A stretch of 64,000 nucleotides of DNA, taken from contig MNQS01000002.1 of assembly GCA_001915545.1 (NCBI GenBank), forward strand, positions 1 to 64,000, in the 5' to 3' direction. The notes beneath the pieces are model-generated. The model ran no database searches. It was given only the letters and a program-made list of their open reading frames with translations, and was not told where the DNA came from. A program made the translations under genes and the position numbers. Source of the DNA: Bacteroides sp. 43_108 (GTDB lineage Bacteria; Bacteroidota; Bacteroidia; Bacteroidales; Bacteroidaceae). Of this stretch, positions 42,718 through 52,744 are shown piece by piece (within the stretch, counting starts at the first letter, position 1; every line of letters begins with the position of its first letter).

Positions 42718-45633
42718 ATGAAAAATTTATACACCCCTAAGATGATTGCGGCGCAACTGATGCTGATGCTTGCACCCGTTGCAAACGCACAATTCTATCA
42801 TCCAGGATGTCTGCACACACAGGCCGACTTCGACCGAATAAACAAACAGATTGAGGATGGAAGCAATCCGCAGGTAACTAAGGCATGGAATACTTTTGCG
42901 GCAAACTGGATGCTCGAGAAACACGACAACTGGCTCAGTGCCATACAGGGCAACACCATCATCAGAGGCGAAGGAGCACAGAACTTCGCACACTCTGAAA
43001 GAGACTTCGGTATGTGCTACATCAAGGCCATATACTGGAAACTCATGCACAATTCTCCTAACGCTTCCGAGCGACAGCTGGCCGAAACACGTGCAAAGGA
43101 GGCTGTCGACCTGCTCAACCAGTATGCAAAGCGCATCACCGGTATCGGAGGCAACTCCAACTATGCCCTCGTAGGAGCACTGCAGGGATGGCAGGTTGCA
43201 AATGCGGCTGAGATTCTCCGTGAATATGACGGATGGCCGGAAAACGAACAGAAGATTTTCCGTCAGTGGGTGTACGATGTGTGGTATACCTCCATCTACG
43301 ATTTCACCTACAGACAGAACGGACAGAGCGATCCTCACTACCACAGCAACTGGAACGGAGGAGCCTACAACTCCATGATGGCCATAGGTATATATCTCGA
43401 CGACCCTTTCATCTACAACCAGGCCATGCAGTATCTTAAGCAGAGCAACACGAATGCATCGCTCAAGGAAGGACTCTGCGGAAACGAAGCCTTGAACGGC
43501 ATCAACCAGGGCTATCTTGTACACTTCTTCGATGTCGATTCTCTGAACGAGTCGCTTGCTTCAAAAGGCATCAACGTCAAATATCATTCTCCGATCAAAT
43601 ATCTTTGCCAGAATCAGGAATCCGGACGCGACCAACCTCATGCCGAAGTAGCAATGGGACAGATGACCCAGGCATGCGAACAGGCATGGAACCAGGGCGA
43701 CGACCTTTGGGACTTCAACGGCCAGATTATGGCTGGCGGAATTGAATATCTGGCAGGTTTCAACTCAGCCGACGACAACGATTCCATCTTCATGAAGAAT
43801 TATCCGGTCAAGGATTGGTGGATCACATGTACCGTATGCGGCAACAGCAACTACACTTCGGGAGTTTCCTACAGCGGCCGAACTCCTAACACCAACATCT
43901 GGTACATCGGCTACAACCACTTCGCCAACCGCATGGGTCTCTACATGCCTTATGCAAAGAAAGCATGGGAAAAAGCGGCTTCATCGTGGTCAGGCGGATG
44001 CGAATGGGGTGCCGGTGCCAACGCATGGCAGAACTACAGCGACAATGCCGGATTCGGCGACCTCATGCACAACGAAGACAGTCTCACCACTCCATACACC
44101 CGTCTGAGAGGTACTCTCAAAATGGTAAGCGGAATGGCCGAGGGTACACGCCTGACGCAAGTCAGCGGAAGCAGTGTGCCGGCTGTTTCACAGGGCATGA
44201 CTTACAACTTTCCTGAACTGAACAACATCAAGCGCGGTTCGGTCATACTTCTGCAACCTAAGATTGTTGACGGAAGCGAAGACACAGGCAACTGGGAATG
44301 GGAAGACGATCCGACAATCAAAACACGCGAACGCGAAGTCACAATGGACCACTCGAAGATTCTCAGAGCCATATACATCAATGCAGCAGGCGTAAAAAGC
44401 AAACAGCTGTTCACACTGCACGTTGACGGCGAAGGTTTCTGCGGAACTGTTGTACCTTACATGATATACAACGGAACACAGATTGACAACGACACGGTCA
44501 TTTATGTACGCAAGAACGAGGCAATCACTCTCGGAATCACATATACTGGACCTATGAAGTCCATCAAATGGGAGAAATACAACTCTACTCTCAACAAATG
44601 GCTCAACGACAGCGAAAGCGGAGCATCGCTGAAGACTCCTGCACTAACAAAGAACACGCTCTACAGAGTGACATTCAGCAACCATGCAGGTGTAGAAAAG
44701 ATTTTCACATTCAACATCGGTGTCACAGAAGTCGATGCATCAATCTATGACGGCGAAGAATGGCGCGACGTATCTGCCTTGTCGGTAGAAAAAGGAAGTG
44801 AAATAAAAATCGGTGCAACTCCTAATTCAATTCTCGGAAAGTCTGAAAAATATACCCGTCACTACATATGGACATGCGGAGAAGACACCCTTCAGACATC
44901 AGTACGTGCAGGAAAAGAACTGTCGGACACACTTACTGCAACCGTTGACAGCACAATGGATCTGAAGCTCACGTTTACAAGAGTAAAAAATGAAACCGGC
45001 GAGGAATACAAGGAAACAACAAGCTTCAAGATTTATGCTTACGAGGAAAATACGCTTGAGCCTGGCGACTACTACATCGTAGACCCTGAAACAGGACTGT
45101 ACATGGAAAACTCCAATGCGCAGTTCACAGAGTACGACGAAGCATCCGATGAAGATTTCTTGTGGGATATCCGTCAGTTCAGCGCATACGGCAACAGATA
45201 CATAATATATGTAAAGGGTAAGACCAACCATTTCGACACAAGCGGAAAACTTACCACAAGATTCGACTACATGAGACAAAGCATCAATATCCGCAAACTT
45301 GCAGGCAGCGACAATCTGTATGCATTTAAGAACAGCAACGATGCACAGACATGCCAGAATATGTACTGGAACATCGCAGCAAACGAAAACGGTATGCTTA
45401 TGCCTACTGTCAATGCGGATAATACCGATTCTGAATATCCGTTCATGATTCTTGACAAGGAAACCATGGTTGGAATCGACGACGTCGAAACCGGAACTGC
45501 AGCTGAGCCTGTAAGCAAGAGCTACTACAGCCTCAACGGAATGAAGCTCGAAGCTCCATGCAAAGGCATAACAATAGTAAAGACAATCATGAGCGACGGA
45601 ACTGTGAAGACAGAAAAGATTTTCACAAAATGA
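42718..45633 (+). CDS. Secreted alginate-lyase-superfamily polysaccharide lyase (PL38-like)
   Basis: The 971-residue product has a signal peptide (ending VANAQ, residue 25) and an alpha/alpha-toroid alginate-lyase domain (about 30-420). Likely active-site elements are DPHYHSNWNGGAYNSM (205-220) and ESGRDQPHAEVAMGQM (301-316, His308). Residues about 480-800 form beta-rich Ig-like modules and about 790-900 a carbohydrate-binding-like region. The C-terminal tail YYSLNGMKLEAPCKGITIVK ending in EKIFTK resembles that of Prevotella secreted enzymes. The substrate is probably a uronate-containing glycan (glucuronan, alginate or pectic side chains; inference). No SusC/SusD pair lies nearby, so this is not a full polysaccharide-utilisation locus. 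Confidence 0.82.
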   Translation: MKNLYTPKMIAAQLMLMLAPVANAQFYHPGCLHTQADFDRINKQIEDGSNPQVTKAWNTFAANWMLEKHDNWLSAIQGNTIIRGEGAQNFAHSERDFGMCYIKAIYWKLMHNSPNASERQLAETRAKEAVDLLNQYAKRITGIGGNSNYALVGALQGWQVANAAEILREYDGWPENEQKIFRQWVYDVWYTSIYDFTYRQNGQSDPHYHSNWNGGAYNSMMAIGIYLDDPFIYNQAMQYLKQSNTNASLKEGLCGNEALNGINQGYLVHFFDVDSLNESLASKGINVKYHSPIKYLCQNQESGRDQPHAEVAMGQMTQACEQAWNQGDDLWDFNGQIMAGGIEYLAGFNSADDNDSIFMKNYPVKDWWITCTVCGNSNYTSGVSYSGRTPNTNIWYIGYNHFANRMGLYMPYAKKAWEKAASSWSGGCEWGAGANAWQNYSDNAGFGDLMHNEDSLTTPYTRLRGTLKMVSGMAEGTRLTQVSGSSVPAVSQGMTYNFPELNNIKRGSVILLQPKIVDGSEDTGNWEWEDDPTIKTREREVTMDHSKILRAIYINAAGVKSKQLFTLHVDGEGFCGTVVPYMIYNGTQIDNDTVIYVRKNEAITLGITYTGPMKSIKWEKYNSTLNKWLNDSESGASLKTPALTKNTLYRVTFSNHAGVEKIFTFNIGVTEVDASIYDGEEWRDVSALSVEKGSEIKIGATPNSILGKSEKYTRHYIWTCGEDTLQTSVRAGKELSDTLTATVDSTMDLKLTFTRVKNETGEEYKETTSFKIYAYEENTLEPGDYYIVDPETGLYMENSNAQFTEYDEASDEDFLWDIRQFSAYGNRYIIYVKGKTNHFDTSGKLTTRFDYMRQSINIRKLAGSDNLYAFKNSNDAQTCQNMYWNIAANENGMLMPTVNADNTDSEYPFMILDKETMVGIDDVETGTAAEPVSKSYYSLNGMKLEAPCKGITIVKTIMSDGTVKTEKIFTK

Positions 45634-45650
45634 TGTTCTGAGGCAGAAAC

Positions 45651-45681
45651 AAAAAAGAGGTTCAAAAGAACCTCTTTTTTT
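45651..45681. terminator. Bidirectional terminator between lyase gene and tRNA-Asn
   Basis: AAAAAAGAGGTTC and its complement (45651-45663 and 45668-45680), loop AAAA, with T runs on both strands. It serves the plus-strand lyase gene and the minus-strand tRNA, whose 3' end is four bases away. Confidence 0.88.
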
Positions 45682-45684
45682 GTG

Positions 45685-45758
45685 CGCTTCAGGATGGGCT
45701 TGAACCAACGACCCCATGATTAACAGTCATGTGCTCTAACCAACTGAGCTACTGAAGC
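45685..45758 (-). tRNA. tRNA-Asn (anticodon GTT)
   Basis: The 74-nt cloverleaf reads on the minus strand: 7-bp acceptor stem GCTTCAG/CTGAAGC, D arm GCTC...GAGC, anticodon stem CATGA/TCATG with loop CTGTTAA (anticodon GTT), and a T arm GTTGG/CCATC with loop TTCAAGC and one mismatch. CCA is not encoded. Bidirectional terminator directly behind. Confidence 0.95.
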
Positions 45759-45840
45759 AATAAATCTTAAATAGATTAAACAGCGGTTATATACCGTTTT
45801 TAAAGTGGTGCAAAGGTAGCTGTTTTTTGTGGAAATGCAA

Positions 45841-45848
45841 TATCTTTG
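45841..45848 (+). promoter_or_regulatory. -7 box of the PfkB gene
   Basis: TATCTTTG matches TAnnTTTG and lies 18 bases before the ATG. The only TTTG upstream (45826-45829) is too close, so the -33 element is unclear. Confidence 0.5.
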
Positions 45849-45866
45849 CAGTCAAAAATTAAATAA

Positions 45867-46856
45867 ATGGACAAAATTATAGGTATAGGCAACGCTTTGG
45901 TTGACGTGCTTATCCAGATTGAAGACGACAGTCTGCTCAACGAACTGCAGTTGTCCAAAGCCAGCATGCAGCTGATAGACCTCGAGACCATGGAGAAAAT
46001 ATCTGCCAAAACGGCATCGATGCATAAATCCACAGCTACCGGAGGTTCTACATGCAACGCCATGAAGGCCATCGCCGAAATGAAAGGCGAAAGCGCATTC
46101 ATAGGCATGATAGGCAATGACAATTACGGAAACTTTTTTGAAGATACCTGTACGAAAAAAGGTATAGGAACAACACTCATACGCAGGCACGACATGCAGA
46201 CGGGAGTTGCAACAACATTCATTTCTCCCGACGGCGAACGCACATTTGCCACTTATCTTGGAGCAGCTTCTGCCATGCAGGACAATGATCTTGACATAGG
46301 CATGATGTTCGGAAGCCGGTACATACTGATTGAAGGTTTCCTCGTACAGGACAAAAAACTCATGTCCAAGGCAGCAGAAATTGCTGAGCGCGACGGACTG
46401 CGCATAAGCCTCGATATGGCCAGCTACAACATTGTAGAAAACGAAAGAGATTTCTTCAGAGAATTCATAAGAGGCCACGTCGACATCGTATTTGCCAATC
46501 AGGAAGAGGCACATGCATTCACCGGATGTTCCAATCCGGAAGATGCATTGAACGAAATTTCTGCACTTTGCGATACGGCAATCGTAAAACTTGGTCCTGA
46601 AGGCTCTATCATACGATGCGGAGAATGCACCATTCACCAGCCTGCCATGGACGTAGACAAGGTTGTCGACACGACCGGTGCAGGAGACTTCTTTGCCGGA
46701 GGTTATCTCTACGGTCTGTCATTAGGCCTTAGCTGTGAAAAATGTGCAAAACTCGGCACACTTCTGAGCGGACACGTAATTCAGCACATCGGTACTACCC
46801 TCTCCGACGAGACATGGAACATGATACGCAAGGAGGCTGAACAGATATTGGGCTGA
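45867..46856 (+). CDS. PfkB-family sugar or nucleoside kinase
   Basis: The 329-residue product is a ribokinase-fold kinase. The start MDKIIGIGNALVDVLIQIEDD, the substrate-lid region STATGGSTCNAMKAIAEM, and the catalytic motif VVDTTGAGDFFAGGYLYG (Asp of GAGD as base) are clear. The N-terminal GNALVDV and GG S motifs resemble adenosine kinase-like members, but substrate specificity cannot be fixed from sequence. The S41 protease gene follows closely. Confidence 0.9.
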   Translation: MDKIIGIGNALVDVLIQIEDDSLLNELQLSKASMQLIDLETMEKISAKTASMHKSTATGGSTCNAMKAIAEMKGESAFIGMIGNDNYGNFFEDTCTKKGIGTTLIRRHDMQTGVATTFISPDGERTFATYLGAASAMQDNDLDIGMMFGSRYILIEGFLVQDKKLMSKAAEIAERDGLRISLDMASYNIVENERDFFREFIRGHVDIVFANQEEAHAFTGCSNPEDALNEISALCDTAIVKLGPEGSIIRCGECTIHQPAMDVDKVVDTTGAGDFFAGGYLYGLSLGLSCEKCAKLGTLLSGHVIQHIGTTLSDETWNMIRKEAEQILG

Positions 46857-46930
46857 CGCACGTGGCAATAATCTCAAACACAGCAGAATCAGTTCAAAGA
46901 ACAAACAAGAAAATAAATATAAAAATCATA

Positions 46931-48601
46931 ATGCACACAAGATTCTACATCACGGCTATTGCACTCGCTATAGGTCTGTTTACGGCAAATGCACAGGACA
47001 AGAAAGCCGGCAAGACAGGCGAAGCCGAACACAGATTCGAAATTGCAAAGAATCTGGACATCTTCAATTCCATATACAAGCAGCTGGAACTCTTCTACGT
47101 CGACACGCTCGATGCACAGAAGGTCATCAGAGTCGGCATCGATGCCATGCTCGACGAGCTGGATCCGTATACGGTCTATTATCCGGAAGAAGAGATGAGC
47201 GACCTGAAAATGATGACAACGGGCAAATATGGCGGAATCGGTTCCATCATACGCCAGCGCAAGGACAAGACAGTCATGATAGCCGAACCTTACGAAAACA
47301 TGCCTGCGGCAGAAGTAGGACTTAAGGTAGGCGACATACTCAAGCAGATTGACGACACAGACCTCACAGGAAAAAACACCAGTGAAGTCAGCGACATGCT
47401 CCGTGGCGAACCGGGCACAACGTTCGTGCTGAAAATACAGCGCCCTGGAGAAGACAAGATGCGCGAGTTCAAGGTAACGCGCCGAAACATTAAGCTTCCG
47501 GCAATACCTTACAGCGGCATGATTGACAGCCTGGGTTATATAAACCTGTCCAGCTTTACAGAAAACTGTTCGTCAGAAGTGAGAAAAGCAGTCATCAATC
47601 TTAAGAATCAGGGAGCCAAGGCCATAGTACTCGACCTCAGAGGCAATGGTGGCGGACTTCTGCAGGAAGCAGTCGACATCGTGAACCTGTTTGTTCCGAA
47701 AGGCCATGAGATTGTTTCTACAAAAGGAAAAATCAAAGCAGCCAACTCTATATACAAGACTTCGTCTGAACCGCTGGATACAGACATTCCGTTGGCAATT
47801 CTCGTAAACTCGGGTACTGCATCGGCTGCCGAAATCGTTTCAGGTTCGCTTCAGGACCTTGACCGAGGTGTAGTAGTAGGCACACGCACCTACGGAAAAG
47901 GACTCGTTCAGACACCGAGACCACTGCCGTACAACGGAAGTCTGAAGCTTACATCTTCAAAATACTACATTCCTAGCGGACGCTGCATTCAGGCTATCGA
48001 CTACAAGAACCGCCGCGAGGCTCATTCTGACGGACGCATACCTGACAGTCTTACCACAGTATTCCACACTGCCGGCGGACGCGAGGTACGCGACGGCGGA
48101 GGAATCACTCCTGATATAGAAGTAAAGCACGACACACTTCCAAATCTGCTTTTCTACCTCTCAAACGACGATGTGCTGGTCGACTATGCCACCCGCTACG
48201 TGCAGACACACGATGCTCCTTCATCGGTAGCACAGTTCAAGCTAACCGACGCCGACTACGAGGAGTTCAAGAAAATGACAATAGACAGCGGATTCACATA
48301 CGACCGACTCAGCGGCAAGAGGCTTGAAGAGCTCCGCAAGGTGGCAGACTTTGAAGGTTATCTCGACGATGCAAAAGAAGAATTCGCCACACTGGAGAAG
48401 AAGCTCGAGCACAACCTGTCGAAAGAACTTGACCACTTCAGAAGAGACATAGAAAAAATTGTTTCGCAGGAAATCATAAAGAGATATTTCTACCAGCGAG
48501 GCATCATTGAGGAACAGCTCAAGGATGACGAAGACCTCAAGGCAGCACAGAAGATTCTCAATTCGCCTGACGAATACAAGAGCATACTGGGCAAGAAGTA
48601 A
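46931..48601 (+). CDS. S41 family C-terminal processing peptidase
   Basis: From the ATG at 46931 the product has 556 residues and a signal peptide (MHTRFYITAIALAIGLFTANAQ); the GTG at 46862 would add residues without a signal. A PDZ domain (about 75-150: MPAAEVGLKVGDILKQIDD) precedes the tail-specific protease domain with the catalytic Ser in LVNSGTASAAEIV and Lys in GTRTYGKGLVQ. CtpA-type enzymes cut periplasmic proteins near their C-termini. A coiled C-terminal region (about 440-556) with many charged residues follows. Confidence 0.93.
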   Translation: MHTRFYITAIALAIGLFTANAQDKKAGKTGEAEHRFEIAKNLDIFNSIYKQLELFYVDTLDAQKVIRVGIDAMLDELDPYTVYYPEEEMSDLKMMTTGKYGGIGSIIRQRKDKTVMIAEPYENMPAAEVGLKVGDILKQIDDTDLTGKNTSEVSDMLRGEPGTTFVLKIQRPGEDKMREFKVTRRNIKLPAIPYSGMIDSLGYINLSSFTENCSSEVRKAVINLKNQGAKAIVLDLRGNGGGLLQEAVDIVNLFVPKGHEIVSTKGKIKAANSIYKTSSEPLDTDIPLAILVNSGTASAAEIVSGSLQDLDRGVVVGTRTYGKGLVQTPRPLPYNGSLKLTSSKYYIPSGRCIQAIDYKNRREAHSDGRIPDSLTTVFHTAGGREVRDGGGITPDIEVKHDTLPNLLFYLSNDDVLVDYATRYVQTHDAPSSVAQFKLTDADYEEFKKMTIDSGFTYDRLSGKRLEELRKVADFEGYLDDAKEEFATLEKKLEHNLSKELDHFRRDIEKIVSQEIIKRYFYQRGIIEEQLKDDEDLKAAQKILNSPDEYKSILGKK

Positions 48602-48638
48602 AACAACAGCAAAACCAAACGATTAAAACTTATATATA

Positions 48639-49058
48639 ATGAGCATAAACAACAAAGCGGCGAAAGCCAACAAACGCTTCCTCGTAGGAATAGTGATTCT
48701 CGCAGTGGTAATGCTCTTCGCAGTAGGAGCACTGCTGGTACTCTCCCTCAAGTCCAAGGCAGGTGCAGAGGATATACCGGAAGACTACAAGTACGACATT
48801 GCATTCTCAAGCCTCGTATGGGGTGACTCTCTCGACGTAGCAGTAAACGGCACAGTGGTATTCTCAGGAACAGTGCAGAAAGGCACTGCCAGCGAATGCT
48901 ATGCCCCGGGCAACGACACAGGAAACGTGATAAGCATCTGCGACCTGAAGACAGGAAAGACTTTCAACTACAATCTTCCTGACGAAGGAAGCTACGTAGC
49001 CGTTGAAAGAGATGATTCAGTCATATCAATCATGACAAAATCGTTCCACGAACTTTAA
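48639..49058 (+). CDS. Small single-pass membrane protein of unknown function
   Basis: The 139-residue product has a basic start (NNKAAKANKRF), one membrane helix (about 14-36) and an extracytoplasmic domain of about 100 residues with alternating beta-strand character (YDIAFSSLVWGDSLDVAVNGTVVFSGTV). I recognise no family. It begins 37 bases after the protease gene and is probably co-transcribed with it; a strong hairpin follows. Confidence 0.65.
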   Translation: MSINNKAAKANKRFLVGIVILAVVMLFAVGALLVLSLKSKAGAEDIPEDYKYDIAFSSLVWGDSLDVAVNGTVVFSGTVQKGTASECYAPGNDTGNVISICDLKTGKTFNYNLPDEGSYVAVERDDSVISIMTKSFHEL

Positions 49059-49101
49059 TACTTCTCTGTCGGCCCTACGCTGACAGCATCACACATAACA
49101 G

Positions 49102-49149
49102 TCCCCGAATGAAAGTAAGGCAAATCGGCATTATGCTTTCATTCGGGGA
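49102..49149. terminator. Hairpin behind the small membrane protein gene
   Basis: A perfect 14-bp inverted repeat (49102-49115 and 49136-49149) with a 20-base loop, 43 bases after the stop. The following sequence is only modestly T-rich. Confidence 0.65.
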
Positions 49150-49323
49150 TTGCTGTATATATGCTTGCCCAGACATTATGTCAGACACATTCAGCTTCAC
49201 ACATCAAAGCATAAGAGCACTATACTTGCATGCCGGCACACATTGCAGCTTATATATGCCTGACACTACTGCATAAGATGAAATTCAGCAATAAAAGTAA
49301 GTCAGCAGTAACAAAAAAATGAC

Positions 49324-49331
49324 TAAATTTG
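49324..49331 (+). promoter_or_regulatory. -7 box of gpmI
   Basis: TAAATTTG matches TAnnTTTG. It overlaps the first codons of a longer open frame that starts at 49319, so the true start must lie downstream, at 49391. No clear -33 element. Confidence 0.6.
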
Positions 49332-49390
49332 CAGTCAAGAACAAACCAGGCATTCTTACAGATGCCGCAACTATAAAAACAGAAATATTT

Positions 49391-50923
49391 ATGGGAAAGA
49401 AAGCACTTTTGATGATTCTCGACGGATGGGGAATCGGTTCTCACGGAAAAGGAGATGTTATCTTCAGCACACCGACACCATGCATTGACAAACTGACATC
49501 CGAAAACCCTCACTCACAGCTCCAGGCCAGCGGCGAAAACGTAGGTCTGCCTGACGGACAGATGGGAAACTCTGAGGTCGGTCACCTCAATATCGGTGCA
49601 GGACGCATCGTTTATCAGGATCTGGTGAAGATCAACCGCGCATGCAAGGACGGAAGCATCATGCAGAACCCTGAAATCGTTGCGGCATACGAATACGCAA
49701 AGAAGAACAACAAGAGCCTCCACCTCATGGGACTCACATCAAACGGTGGTGTTCACTCATCACTCGAACACCTCTTCAAGCTCATCGACATCGCTAAGGA
49801 GTACGGTATCGAAAATACATACGTACACTGCTTCATGGACGGACGCGACACCGACCCTAAGAGCGGAAAAGGCTTCATCGAAGCACTGCAGAAGCACTGC
49901 GACGAGCAGACTGGCGCTATAGCTTCAATCATCGGACGTTTCTACGCAATGGACCGCGACAAGCGCTGGAACCGTATCAAGGTGGCTTACGACCTTCTCG
50001 TTGAAGGCAAGGGACGTCAGTGCACAGATATGGTTGAAGGAGTTCAGAGCTGCTACGACAGCGATTCTGAAGACCACAAGAACACAGACGAGTTCATGGA
50101 ACCGCTCGTAAACGCAAACGTTGACGGAAGAATCAAGGAAGGCGATGCTGTAATCTTCTTCAACTACCGCAACGACCGTGCAAAGGAGCTCACAGTTGTA
50201 CTCACACAGCAGGATATGCCGGAAGAAGGCATGCACACAATACCAGGTCTGCACTACTGCTGCATGACTCCGTATGATGCAAGCTTCACAGGAGTACACA
50301 TTCTCTTCCCTAAGGAGAACGTAAGCAACACTCTCGGTGAATATCTCAGCTCAAAGGGACTCAAGCAGCTCCACACTGCAGAAACTGAGAAGTATGCACA
50401 CGTAACATTCTTCTTCAACGGCGGACGCGAAACTCCATACGACGGCGAAGAGCGTATACTCGTTGCATCTCCAAGGGTTGCAACCTACGACCTCAAGCCT
50501 GAAATGAGCGCATTCGAAGTTAAGGACAAGCTCGTTGCTGCTATCAAGGAGAACAAGTATGACTTCATCGTAGTAAACTTCGCAAACGGCGATATGGTAG
50601 GCCACACAGGCGTCTACGAGGCTATCGAGAAGGCTGTCAAGGCTGTCGATACTTGCGTAGGTGAGGTTGTTGCTGCAGCAAGCGCTACAGGCTACGAGAC
50701 AATCATCATAGCTGACCACGGCAATGCCGACAACGCTATCAATGCAGACGGTACACCTAACACTGCACACTCACTCAATCCTGTTCCGTTCATCTACATC
50801 ACAGAGAACAAGAACGCAAAGGTAAGCGACGGTATCCTTGCAGATGTTGCACCAAGCATCCTGCACATCATGGGTCTCGAACAGCCTTCAGAAATGACAG
50901 GAAAGAACCTTATTGAAGACTAA
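49391..50923 (+). CDS. gpmI: Phosphoglycerate mutase, 2,3-bisphosphoglycerate-independent
   Basis: From the ATG at 49391 the product has 510 residues and begins [16 protein letters not shown], the family start. This manganese-dependent glycolytic enzyme belongs to the alkaline-phosphatase superfamily: Asp11 in DGWG, nucleophile Ser61 in [16 protein letters not shown], and the metal-binding [13 protein letters not shown] and IIADHGNAD motifs are intact. Strong codon bias (AAG, AAC, CTC) fits high expression. A strong terminator follows. Confidence 0.97.
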   Translation: MGKKALLMILDGWGIGSHGKGDVIFSTPTPCIDKLTSENPHSQLQASGENVGLPDGQMGNSEVGHLNIGAGRIVYQDLVKINRACKDGSIMQNPEIVAAYEYAKKNNKSLHLMGLTSNGGVHSSLEHLFKLIDIAKEYGIENTYVHCFMDGRDTDPKSGKGFIEALQKHCDEQTGAIASIIGRFYAMDRDKRWNRIKVAYDLLVEGKGRQCTDMVEGVQSCYDSDSEDHKNTDEFMEPLVNANVDGRIKEGDAVIFFNYRNDRAKELTVVLTQQDMPEEGMHTIPGLHYCCMTPYDASFTGVHILFPKENVSNTLGEYLSSKGLKQLHTAETEKYAHVTFFFNGGRETPYDGEERILVASPRVATYDLKPEMSAFEVKDKLVAAIKENKYDFIVVNFANGDMVGHTGVYEAIEKAVKAVDTCVGEVVAAASATGYETIIIADHGNADNAINADGTPNTAHSLNPVPFIYITENKNAKVSDGILADVAPSILHIMGLEQPSEMTGKNLIED

Positions 50924-50985
50924 TACAGCATGTGCTGAACAATACATGTTCAGACAGACAAAATAAACTTCAATACACTTTACCG

Positions 50986-51027
50986 GAAAGGGAAACGGGC
51001 GCAAAAGTCTGTTTCCCTTTCTTTTTT
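50986..51027 (+). terminator. gpmI terminator
   Basis: An 11-bp stem (50986-50996 and 51011-51021) followed by a run of six Ts. Confidence 0.88.
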
Positions 51028-51207
51028 GCCCACTCCAACAACACGCGCCGGGCGTTCTAACAATAAGTCCAATCAGAGTTAACATCACAGCAATCAATTG
51101 CTAGTACAGACGGACGCAATTCATAGTACAGATGAAAAACATTCATAACTCGGACACAAACATACAGCGCACACGCGAAACGCCATTATTCTAAAGCATA
51201 AAACAAA

Positions 51208-51247
51208 TGCGTGCCGTCCCTCACAAAAAAATGAGAAACGGCACGCA
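51208..51247 (-). terminator. nuo operon terminator
   Basis: TGCGTGCCGT and its complement (51208-51217 and 51238-51247) form a 10-bp stem with an inner CTCA/TGAG pairing, 28 bases after the nuoN stop; a T-rich tract follows on the minus strand. Confidence 0.75.
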
Positions 51248-51275
51248 CACGGCTTACGCGTCAAACGTGACAGAA

Positions 51276-52694
51276 TCAAATCTGCGCAGCGTTGAACATG
51301 TATGTATATATGGTCGAACAGAGTCCGACAACCATAAGTGCAAGTGTACAAAGAAGAAGGCTCCAGCGCATCGGACGACGGCAACGGAAATGCTGCAGAG
51401 GTTCGTCGGACGGCGAGATGTATATGGCCTTCACAATAAGCATGTAGTAGTAGAGCGACACAACCGTGTTGATGAGCGCGATAAACACAACAATCCAGTG
51501 GCCGGCCTTAAATGCAGCCGCAAATACGAAGAACTTCGAGAAGAAGCCTGCGAACGGCGGTATACCGGCAAGCGAGAAGAGAGCTATCGTCATCACGAAC
51601 GAAAGCTTAGGATTGGTTGAATAGAGCGCACGGCATGTATCCATGGTGACAGGTGCCTGAGTCTTTGCCTCAATGGCTGTTATGGCACCGAAGATGGCCA
51701 TGTTGGCGAATACATATACGAACACGTAGTACACGAGCGATGCCATTCCCTGAGACGATGGATTGAGTGCGGCAAGCACAATATATCCAGCCTGTGAAAT
51801 ACTGCTGTATGCCATGAATCGCTTGAGGTCGTGCTGAAGTATTGCAAAGAGGTTGGCAACCGTGATAGATGCAACAATCAGAATGCTGAGCACAAGGCTG
51901 TATTCGTCGGCCATTGGAAAAAACACGTGCTTGAGCACTATGACTAGTGTAAATGCTGCGGCACCCTTTGATACTACAGAAAGGTATGCACTTACTGGAG
52001 TAGGCGCACCCTGGTATACGTCAGGTGTCCATGCGTGGAACGGCACAAGGCTTAGCTTGAATCCGAGTCCGGCAAGGAAGAGCACCATCGCCATAATTTG
52101 CAGAGGCGATGCAGTCAGCATCTGATGCATGTCGGCAAAATAGGTCGTTCCGCATGTTGCAAAAAGAAACGACACACCATAGAGCATCATGGCCGAAGAG
52201 AACATGGAGTTGAGAATGAACTTGGCTCCTGCTTCAGCGCTGGTGTGGCGAAACTTGTCGAAAGCTGCAAGACATGCCAATGGAATGCTGGCAAGCTCGA
52301 GACCTACGTAGAGCATCATCATGCTTCCGGCGCTGACCATGAAATAAGCTCCGAGAAGAGTTGTCATAATTATAATATAGAACTCACCGGCGCGTTCGCG
52401 CATATCGTCGCGCGAAAGCCATGCACCTGTCTGCATGAACACGATGAGCGAAGCCAATGTAAGTACTGTCTTAATCACCGATGTGATAGGCGAAGAATAG
52501 TACATTCCTCCGAATGCCTGTCCCTCGAAAGGTATGGCACTTACCACCAGCGGCAGGAGCATGAACACACATGCCAGTCCCTGAAGAAGACGGTAGCGCG
52601 GACGCTTGATGGCTATGTCGGCCACGAGCACCACGATTATCGCCACAAGCAGGCTTATCTCTGCCCGCAGATTATATAAAACTGATATATCCAT
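51276..52694 (-). CDS. nuoN: NADH-quinone oxidoreductase subunit N
   Basis: The 472-residue product is an antiporter-like membrane subunit of complex I with about 14 membrane helices. Key residues of the proton path are visible: Glu in YVGLELASIPL, Lys in AAFDKF, and FKLSLVPFHAWTPDVYQGAPTPVSAYLS followed by KGAAAFTL. It is the last gene of the nuo cluster, 50 bases after nuoM. Confidence 0.95.
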   Translation of the reverse strand: MDISVLYNLRAEISLLVAIIVVLVADIAIKRPRYRLLQGLACVFMLLPLVVSAIPFEGQAFGGMYYSSPITSVIKTVLTLASLIVFMQTGAWLSRDDMRERAGEFYIIIMTTLLGAYFMVSAGSMMMLYVGLELASIPLACLAAFDKFRHTSAEAGAKFILNSMFSSAMMLYGVSFLFATCGTTYFADMHQMLTASPLQIMAMVLFLAGLGFKLSLVPFHAWTPDVYQGAPTPVSAYLSVVSKGAAAFTLVIVLKHVFFPMADEYSLVLSILIVASITVANLFAILQHDLKRFMAYSSISQAGYIVLAALNPSSQGMASLVYYVFVYVFANMAIFGAITAIEAKTQAPVTMDTCRALYSTNPKLSFVMTIALFSLAGIPPFAGFFSKFFVFAAAFKAGHWIVVFIALINTVVSLYYYMLIVKAIYISPSDEPLQHFRCRRPMRWSLLLCTLALMVVGLCSTIYTYMFNAAQI

Positions 52695-52744
52695 AATCGA
52701 TTTTGTTATATTGTCGGTTTATTGATGGACTTGTACAGCGGATG

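Larger units (their letters stand above)
49059..49390. other. Intergenic region between membrane protein gene and gpmI
   Basis: It contains the hairpin at 49102-49149 and the gpmI -7 box at 49324-49331. Between them (49150-49320) I see nothing definite. Confidence 0.6.
50924..51275. other. Convergent intergenic region between gpmI and nuoN
   Basis: The 352 bases between two convergent transcription units hold one terminator for each side (50986-51027 and 51208-51247). The middle, 51030-51200, contains no recognised feature. Confidence 0.65.

Noticed and set aside
45500..45633. Calling the lyase a type IX secretion substrate
   Set aside because: The C-terminal tail resembles that of other Prevotella secreted proteins, but I cannot show a defined sorting domain from sequence alone.
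49319..49390. Longer gpmI start at 49319
   Set aside because: The -7 promoter box overlaps these codons and homologous sequence begins at [14 protein letters not shown] (49391).
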